Of a stretch of 41,549 bases of DNA, positions 36,186 through 41,549 are shown piece by piece. Location of the stretch: NCBI RefSeq assembly GCF_023111095.1, contig NZ_JALGYW010000033.1, positions 1 to 41,549 of the forward strand. The letters are read 5' to 3'. Both the position numbers and the translations under genes were made by a program. The stretch is from Maribellus sp. YY47 (lineage in GTDB: Bacteria > Bacteroidota > Bacteroidia > Bacteroidales > Prolixibacteraceae). How positions within the stretch are numbered: the first letter of the stretch is position 1; each line of letters starts with the position of its first letter. The notes under the pieces were generated by a model. The model was not told the origin of the DNA. It saw only the letters and a list, made by a program, of their open reading frames with translations, and ran no database searches.

Positions 36186-37199
36186 TTGAAAAAGACAATT
36201 GTTAAGATTCTCCAGTTTCTGGCCTTCTTCACAGTGGGAGCCTTTATATTCTGGCTCATCTATAAAGATCAGGATATTGAACATATTAAATCGGTACTAA
36301 AAAACGACGTTAAATATGGCTGGGTTTGGTTATCGCTTTTTTTAGGATTGCTAAGTCACATCAGCCGAACGCTTCGCTGGGGGATGATGATCGAACCGGT
36401 AGGACATAAACCTCGGTTTATCAATACATTTCTGGCCGTTATGGTGGGTTACCTGATGAACATGGCGTTTCCTCGAATGGGTGAAGTATCGCGTTGCGGC
36501 GTATTGGCTCGTTACGAAAAAATTTCTTTTACCAAACTAATCGGGACAGTGGTTGCTGAGCGTCTCATTGATGTATTATCGCTGTTGATTTTACTCGGAA
36601 TTGTGATTGTTTCGCAGTTTGGCAAAATGCTTAATTTTATCGACGCCAATCCCGAAATAAAAGGGAAACTCATGGCTGTCATCGGCTCTCCAGTGCTGAT
36701 CATTGTTGTAGTCGTGGTGGTTATCCTGTTTATTGTATTCCGCAAAGCATTTAAACATACCGTTATCTTCCGTAAAATCATGGAAATTGTCAGCAACTTT
36801 AAGGAAGGCTTTATTTCCATACGTAATATGGAGAATAAAGGCTGGTTCTTTTTTCATTCAGCGTTTATCTGGGGGATGTATTACCTGATGCTTTATGTTA
36901 TCTTTTTTGCCTTTGAGTTTACATCTGATCTGAACCCGATCGCCGGGCTTACCACCTTTGTTCTGGCAAGTTTCGGAATGGTTGCACCGGTGCAGGGAGG
37001 TATTGGCGCCTGGCATTTTATGGCCAAAGAAGCCCTTTCCTTATATGGCGTTGCCAATGAAAACGGAATTATTTTTGCGTTTGTCGCCCACACTTCCATG
37101 ACGGTTATGATCATTTTAATTGGTATTATTTCGCTGCTGATCCTTCCGTTTATCAACCGGAGAAACGATGTGGTGGAATTACATAATGTACGTACCTGA
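36186..37199 (+). CDS. Flippase-like/LPG synthase TM-domain membrane protein
   Basis: This 337-residue polytopic inner-membrane protein of the UPF0104 / lysylphosphatidylglycerol-synthase transmembrane type has about eight helices. Family marks are the SRTLRWGMMIEPVGHKP segment (near residue 60), the MNMAFPRMGEVSRCGVLARYEKI block (near 90), and APVQGGIGAWHFMAKEALSLYG near residue 265. No catalytic LPG-synthase domain is attached, so it is more likely a lipid-handling or flippase-like protein of unknown substrate. The start is TTG at 36186 (MKKTIVKIL). An in-frame TGA lies six bases upstream and the first ATG is far inside, so no ATG start is possible. A LolC/E-like gene follows 39 bases downstream. 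Confidence 0.85.
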   Translation: MKKTIVKILQFLAFFTVGAFIFWLIYKDQDIEHIKSVLKNDVKYGWVWLSLFLGLLSHISRTLRWGMMIEPVGHKPRFINTFLAVMVGYLMNMAFPRMGEVSRCGVLARYEKISFTKLIGTVVAERLIDVLSLLILLGIVIVSQFGKMLNFIDANPEIKGKLMAVIGSPVLIIVVVVVVILFIVFRKAFKHTVIFRKIMEIVSNFKEGFISIRNMENKGWFFFHSAFIWGMYYLMLYVIFFAFEFTSDLNPIAGLTTFVLASFGMVAPVQGGIGAWHFMAKEALSLYGVANENGIIFAFVAHTSMTVMIILIGIISLLILPFINRRNDVVELHNVRT

Positions 37200-37238
37200 A
37201 AAGGTATTTTGTGCCCATAAAAGTGTAAATTCAGCTTC

Positions 37239-38492
37239 ATGAATACCGAGCTTTTTATTGCCAAACGACTGTTTTCTGACAAAGCAACCCGGAAGCTGCT
37301 TTCGCAACGCATTATTCGAATTGCGCTAATCGGTATTGCATTGGGTCTTGCGGTTATGATCGTTTCGGTGGCAGTTGTTACCGGATTCAAAAAAGAAATC
37401 CGTGACCGCGTAATTGGCTTTGGCTCCAGCATTCAGATCATTAATTACGATTCCAACAGTTCGTACGAAACCCGTCCGGTTTCTAGCGATCAACCCTTTC
37501 TTGAAGCGGTTCGTTCGATTCCGGGAGTGAAATACATTCAGCCTTTTGCCACTAAGCCAGGTATGATGAAAACGAATGAATACCACCAGGGAATCATATT
37601 TAAAGGAGTAACCAAGGACTACAACTGGGACTTTTTTGCAAAAAACCTGGTAACCGGACACGTTCCCGCCCTTAACGACAGCAACCGGGTACGCGAAATC
37701 ATCCTTTCAGAATACCTGTCGAATCTACTGAACATTAAGCTGAACGACCAGGTTGTCGTTTATTTTATCAACGAAAAAGACCCGTTGCCCCGTTTGTTGC
37801 AACTCACGGTTTGTGGCATTTACCGCAGTGGTTTTGAAGAATTCGACAAGATTTTCATTTTAGGAGACCTGAAACAGGTACAACGCCTAAACGATTGGCG
37901 AAACGACCAGATCAGTGGATTTGAAGTGGCAATCAACAATTTCAATCAAATCGATAACATCGAACAGGAAATCCGCAACAGTGTAATTCAGTTTCGCGAT
38001 GCTGAGGCCGACATAATGCGCACCGAGAGCATTACCCGGCTGTATCCGCAAATCTTCGACTGGCTGTCGGTTCTCGATATGAACGTCTGGATCATATTGT
38101 TGCTGATGGTAATTGTTGCTTCGTTTAATATGGTTTCCGGATTGTTGGTGCTCATCCTGGAACGGGCTTCGATGATTGGGGTATTAAAAGCGATGGGAAG
38201 CGCCAACTGGAGCATCCGCAAAGTATTTATTTACCTTTCCGTTTTTCTGACCGGACGTGGCATGTTGTGGGGAAATGCGATTGGAATAACCATTGTTCTG
38301 GCACAGGGGTTTTTCCACCTCATAAAACTAGATCCCACGGCCTATTATGTCGATTATGTTCCGATGAATTTTTCGGTTCTTCACCTATTGCTCCTGAATT
38401 TGGGAACCATTACCGTTACCTCGCTTATCCTGATTATTCCGAGTTGGCTGATCAGCCGTATTTCGCCCGACAAAACCATTCGTTTCGATTAA
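37239..38492 (+). CDS. LolC/LolE-like FtsX-family ABC permease
   Basis: This 417-residue inner-membrane protein has one N-terminal helix (residues about 28-50, IALIGIALGLAVMIVSVAVVTGF), a periplasmic domain and three C-terminal helices. The order KEIRDRVIGFGSSIQI after the first helix is typical of LolC/LolE permeases. So are MIGVLKAMGSANWSIRKVFIYLSVFLTGRGMLWGNAIG and the terminal PSWLISRISPDKTIRFD. These permeases extract lipoproteins from the inner membrane with a LolD ATPase. The ATPase is not in the window, and E. coli-type LolC and LolE are fused into one homodimeric permease in many Bacteroidota. It lies 39 bases after the flippase-like gene, suggesting an operon. Confidence 0.88.
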   Translation: MNTELFIAKRLFSDKATRKLLSQRIIRIALIGIALGLAVMIVSVAVVTGFKKEIRDRVIGFGSSIQIINYDSNSSYETRPVSSDQPFLEAVRSIPGVKYIQPFATKPGMMKTNEYHQGIIFKGVTKDYNWDFFAKNLVTGHVPALNDSNRVREIILSEYLSNLLNIKLNDQVVVYFINEKDPLPRLLQLTVCGIYRSGFEEFDKIFILGDLKQVQRLNDWRNDQISGFEVAINNFNQIDNIEQEIRNSVIQFRDAEADIMRTESITRLYPQIFDWLSVLDMNVWIILLLMVIVASFNMVSGLLVLILERASMIGVLKAMGSANWSIRKVFIYLSVFLTGRGMLWGNAIGITIVLAQGFFHLIKLDPTAYYVDYVPMNFSVLHLLLLNLGTITVTSLILIIPSWLISRISPDKTIRFD

Positions 38493-38607
38493 GCCTCGGT
38501 ATACTTACAATCACTCCCCAACCTTTCACATAAATATTGGGCAATAGAAATTCTACACCTGCGTTTATTGAATTCCGAAGTAAAGCTGATTTGATTATTT
38601 TTGCTCC

Positions 38608-39237
38608 ATGATCGTCCTTAAAGACCATATAAAAGCTGCACTGCACCATAAACTTCCGGGACTGGGGTCGCATTACAAGTTGCTTCCGGCCAACCGTACG
38701 CTAAAGGCTGCTCCGGAGGATAAAAGCAGGATAAAGTACAGCAGTGTTTTATTGTTACTTTTTGAGGAGGAAAAACGGTTGAACGTTTTGCTGATTAAAC
38801 GCCCCCGGCACATGAAACACCATGCCGGACAAATTGCACTCCCGGGAGGTAGAATAGAAGAAGGCGAAACAGCTGTAGAAACGGCTCTGCGCGAAACCTG
38901 GGAAGAGATAGGGGTAAAAAAGGAAGCCATTGAAATTTTGGGAGAATTATCAGAGTTCTACGTTGAAGTAAGTCGTTTTCAGATAAAGCCGATTGTTGGC
39001 TGGCTGCACGAGATCCCTTCATGCAGGCTCTGTAACGAAGAAGTGGAAAAGATCATTCACTTTCCAATTGAGCTTTTCAAACCTCCTTTTCAACACCTCG
39101 AGCTTGCAACTTCAACCGGAGACATAGATGTCCCCTGTGTCATCTTTAAAAATGAAGTTATTTGGGGAGCCACTGCTATGATTCTTTCTGAATTTTCGGA
39201 TGTACTGGAAACCATCACGCACAAAAAAGAGCTTTAG
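38608..39237 (+). CDS. Nudix hydrolase, CoA pyrophosphatase type
   Basis: This 209-residue cytoplasmic enzyme has a complete Nudix box GRIEEGETAVETALRETWEEIGV (residues about 81-103), including the REtWEE metal-binding glutamates. The upstream LIKRPRHMKHHAGQIALPGG is the NuCoA motif that marks coenzyme-A pyrophosphatases (NudL/YeaB group). It should cleave CoA or acyl-CoA to phosphopantetheine and 3',5'-ADP. It is downstream of the LolC/E-like gene with a 115-base gap, so it may have its own promoter. The stop codon overlaps that of the convergent porin gene by four bases. Confidence 0.9.
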   Translation: MIVLKDHIKAALHHKLPGLGSHYKLLPANRTLKAAPEDKSRIKYSSVLLLLFEEEKRLNVLLIKRPRHMKHHAGQIALPGGRIEEGETAVETALRETWEEIGVKKEAIEILGELSEFYVEVSRFQIKPIVGWLHEIPSCRLCNEEVEKIIHFPIELFKPPFQHLELATSTGDIDVPCVIFKNEVIWGATAMILSEFSDVLETITHKKEL

Positions 39238-41249
39238 TCGTAAAATGCCCACGAAACGCCCAACCTGAACGTAGATTGATTCATCGGGTAATGCGGCACA
39301 GTCATGTACTCGCCATCCAGAAACCGCGTTCCAATGTTCATCCATTTAAAAAATACGCGTGTGCGTTTTAAGCGAAGACTTGCATACACATCGATATAAG
39401 GATAGTCTCCGTATTGTTTCTCATTCTGCAGGTAAAACAATCCGGTTGACGGAGCATAAGCATCTGCATAATATTTGGTATTGTAACGCACATCTGTTCC
39501 GATTTGCGTAAACATAACCTTGGAAATCGTAAATTGATAATAGGCCGAAATAAAGGCTGACCAATCGGGTAAGTGAATATATCTTTCTTCCGACACTTTT
39601 TGCCAGAGCACGCGTGTGCGAAAATGCAGTTTCCGAAAGTTGAAATCTTTATCGACGTAAGCCGATAAAACCAATATTTCGTTACTCGTTTGATCCGGGA
39701 TACCCAGTGTATCGTTGAAAATGTAATTATTGATTACCGCATATTTTGCTCCGAGTTCCAGTTTTCTGCGGGGCATTTTAAATGTACCTCCTGCAGTTAG
39801 GCGTTGCTCCGTTTTCAGGTTCTGATCCCAGCGGAAATGATTGGAATAAAATTTTTCCTGAAAATAATCGGGTTTCAGATTTTCTATAGCTCCTGAAAAA
39901 CTAATGGAAGCAAGAGAATCTCCCAGAAAATGCATAGGTTTATAAATAATACCTCTCAATTCAGTTTGCCCTGCATTTCGTCCGGTCAGATAAATTTTCC
40001 CTTCAGCATTCCACTTCCAGAATTTCCCGGTCTCTCTAAAAATTCCTCCGCCAACAAATGTATTTGAATATTTTATATCGGTTTTGTACACCATACTATC
40101 GGCAACCTGAACTCCCAACAGATGTTCCGGATACGGGAACTGCGAGCTTTTACTTACATAATCGTATTCTCCAGGCATCGATCCCCGGTTTAATTCAACG
40201 CCTAAAAACGCCCGTTTCCCAAAACTGTATTTTTTGTTGGTATTCTCGTATTGTTTTAATTGAAAGATATTGGAAACGCGGTTATATCGAATCGAATCTG
40301 TTGTATAACTCTCGGGATAATAGGTAGTCGGGAAAAATTTATTTTTATCATCCTCCTTGTCAGTAAAATCCTGCCGGTTAAAATTCAATTCAACATTATA
40401 CAGCATTCCAAATATCGGGCGGAATTGTTCCTCACCGTCTTCTCCTGTTTCAATAAACTTTCCAAAACGATATTCTCCGTCTGCAAAGAAATAACTACTG
40501 GCAAAATGCGACTGTGTTGAATTAAGATTGACATTCCAGTATTCAGCGCCTTGTTCATCCAAAAGCAACGAATCCGATATTAAGCCTCCGTTCTCGTTAT
40601 TATTCAGCGAATTTGTTATAAAACCGCCATGTATGAATAAATTATCTTTTGTGTAGCTCGTATATAGCGTAACGGAATTATTTTTTGCCTCCTGAGCAAT
40701 GTATTGTCCGTCAGACTTGGCTAAATCAACTCTAAATGTAAAATTCCACCAAGGTTTTATGTTTTGTGAATGAATTACATTAAACCTTGTCTCGTTATTT
40801 TTTGATTTGTTCTCGCTCTGGGTATAATCCAAGCGCGTATAAGGCGTATGGGTGTTGATGTATTTCAATTTCGCTGGCGATAAAATATAAGCATCGCGTG
40901 TTCGTGCAAAAAAGAAATTTGTGTTGTACTTGCGGTTAAAGAAGTTATTGTCCAATGCCGGAGTTCCGTAATTACCCACATAAGAAGCCGTAATAACATT
41001 GTTTTTGTAAACCGGATGAAAAATATGGATATAATCCTGCAACGTATCTAATTGGGTAGAATCGATAAACGCACCATAGCCACTCAAATACCATAAACCT
41101 ATTTCAGGTTTAATTGTATCCGGCTTTCCCGCATTTGCCTCTACTTCTCCTCTGTTGGATTGCAAATCTAAATCGCGTTGCGGATACGCGTTTAATGCAG
41201 TAAACAGAAAACCAGATATAATAAATAAAACAGTAAGTATCCTTTGCAT
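39234..41249 (-). CDS. Putative outer-membrane porin (Porin_10 family)
   Basis: The protein has about 671 residues from the ATG at 41249 (MQRILTVLFIISGFLFTALNAYPQ), which begins with a clean signal peptide; the frame extends seven residues upstream. After cleavage comes a short linker. A long series of alternating beta strands rich in Tyr, Phe and Asn then runs to the terminal strand FRLGVSWAFYD. Segments such as YGAFIDSTQLDTLQDYIHIFHPVYKNN and RDAYILSPAKLKYINTHTPYTRLDYTQ are characteristic of the Bacteroidota putative-porin family PF14121. Function is inferred as an outer-membrane channel; the substrate is unknown. It lies immediately downstream of an rRNA operon terminator. Confidence 0.83.
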   Translation of the reverse strand: MQRILTVLFIISGFLFTALNAYPQRDLDLQSNRGEVEANAGKPDTIKPEIGLWYLSGYGAFIDSTQLDTLQDYIHIFHPVYKNNVITASYVGNYGTPALDNNFFNRKYNTNFFFARTRDAYILSPAKLKYINTHTPYTRLDYTQSENKSKNNETRFNVIHSQNIKPWWNFTFRVDLAKSDGQYIAQEAKNNSVTLYTSYTKDNLFIHGGFITNSLNNNENGGLISDSLLLDEQGAEYWNVNLNSTQSHFASSYFFADGEYRFGKFIETGEDGEEQFRPIFGMLYNVELNFNRQDFTDKEDDKNKFFPTTYYPESYTTDSIRYNRVSNIFQLKQYENTNKKYSFGKRAFLGVELNRGSMPGEYDYVSKSSQFPYPEHLLGVQVADSMVYKTDIKYSNTFVGGGIFRETGKFWKWNAEGKIYLTGRNAGQTELRGIIYKPMHFLGDSLASISFSGAIENLKPDYFQEKFYSNHFRWDQNLKTEQRLTAGGTFKMPRRKLELGAKYAVINNYIFNDTLGIPDQTSNEILVLSAYVDKDFNFRKLHFRTRVLWQKVSEERYIHLPDWSAFISAYYQFTISKVMFTQIGTDVRYNTKYYADAYAPSTGLFYLQNEKQYGDYPYIDVYASLRLKRTRVFFKWMNIGTRFLDGEYMTVPHYPMNQSTFRLGVSWAFYD

Positions 41250-41386
41250 ATAACTTTGCGTTAACAGCACAAAACTAAAAAAAGCATTGAAGCCCGTGGC
41301 ATTGGGCAGGCACTTTTTACAATTATTAACCCGGGCTTTTGAGTTTTGGGTGGGTTCTCTTTTGCTTCGGCCTGGGTTTATTGCAT

Positions 41387-41421
41387 AAAAAAGGCCCTGA
41401 CTCCTTTCGGAACCAGGGCCT
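41387..41421 (-). terminator. rRNA operon terminator
   Basis: On the minus strand AGGCCCTG and CAGGGCCT form an eight-base-pair G/C stem with an additional TCC/GGA pair inside the loop, followed by six T residues. It lies just beyond the 5S rRNA 3' end and fits the transcription direction of the operon entering from the right. Confidence 0.8.
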
Positions 41422-41429
41422 GATAAAGT

Positions 41430-41535
<106 letters not shown>

Positions 41536-41549
41536 AAAATCTTTCGTTC

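Noticed and set aside
36893-37432. 179-codon minus-strand frame across two plus-strand genes
   Set aside because: It overlaps the conserved ends of the flippase-like and LolC/E-like genes, with shadow-type composition.
38596-38603. TATTTTTG as promoter of the Nudix gene
   Set aside because: It matches the -7 consensus, but only four bases separate it from the ATG and no -33 element is spaced correctly. It would require a leaderless transcript.

Overview
The window looks like ordinary chromosome from a member of the Bacteroidota. The evidence is a SusC/SusD pair, a Porin_10-type putative porin, a purH-mreB-mreC-mreD-mrdA-rodA cluster, promoters of the TTTG-N19-TAnnTTTG type, and A/T-rich rather than Shine-Dalgarno leaders in front of most genes. 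An environmental Bacteroidales/Marinilabiliales lineage, for example Prolixibacteraceae-like, is my inference only. I see no phage, insertion sequence, CRISPR array, tRNA or defence island.

Layout. At 0.2-2.4 kb are two secreted alpha/beta hydrolases. At 2.4-3.4 kb is a gene-poor stretch holding a candidate 35-residue peptide gene with a perfect Shine-Dalgarno sequence and its own terminator. At 3.4-6.1 kb are a DUF819 membrane protein, a membrane-anchored M14-like (DUF2817) protein and a small acidic protein. At 6.2-10.4 kb is a glycerol-3-phosphate neighbourhood (glpK-glpF, gpsA, a CDP-alcohol phosphatidyltransferase), followed by pgi. At 12.3-12.5 kb is a non-coding interspersed-repeat-like block, then an EamA permease, then an isolated SusD/SusC pair (13.7-18.4 kb).

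At 18.8-20.9 kb an uncharacterised ATP-grasp protein is followed by a polyphosphate kinase 2. Minus-strand genes then encode a DUF1338 protein and a PfkB-fold protein that has lost its catalytic aspartate. An ACP-phosphodiesterase-like gene carries an in-frame stop. It is followed by a divergent KamA-family radical SAM enzyme. From 32.4 kb leftwards, purH and the rod-shape/elongasome genes form one minus-strand cluster, ending in a possible 32-codon reading frame coupled to rodA by TGATG.

The right end has an FtsX-type permease, mgtE-rsmA, a flippase-like membrane protein, a LolC/E-like permease, a CoA-pyrophosphatase-type Nudix hydrolase, a putative porin, and the 3' end of an rRNA operon (5S gene plus terminator, minus strand).

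Functionally the window mixes envelope biogenesis (Mre/Rod/PBP2, LolC/E-like, porin, phospholipid head-group transfer) with central metabolism (Pgi, GpsA, GlpK, PurH). I do not see an obvious multi-gene novel system. The leads most worth checking are the small SD-led peptide gene, the degenerate PfkB protein, the ATP-grasp/PPK2 pair, the KamA variant and the rodA-coupled micro-ORF.
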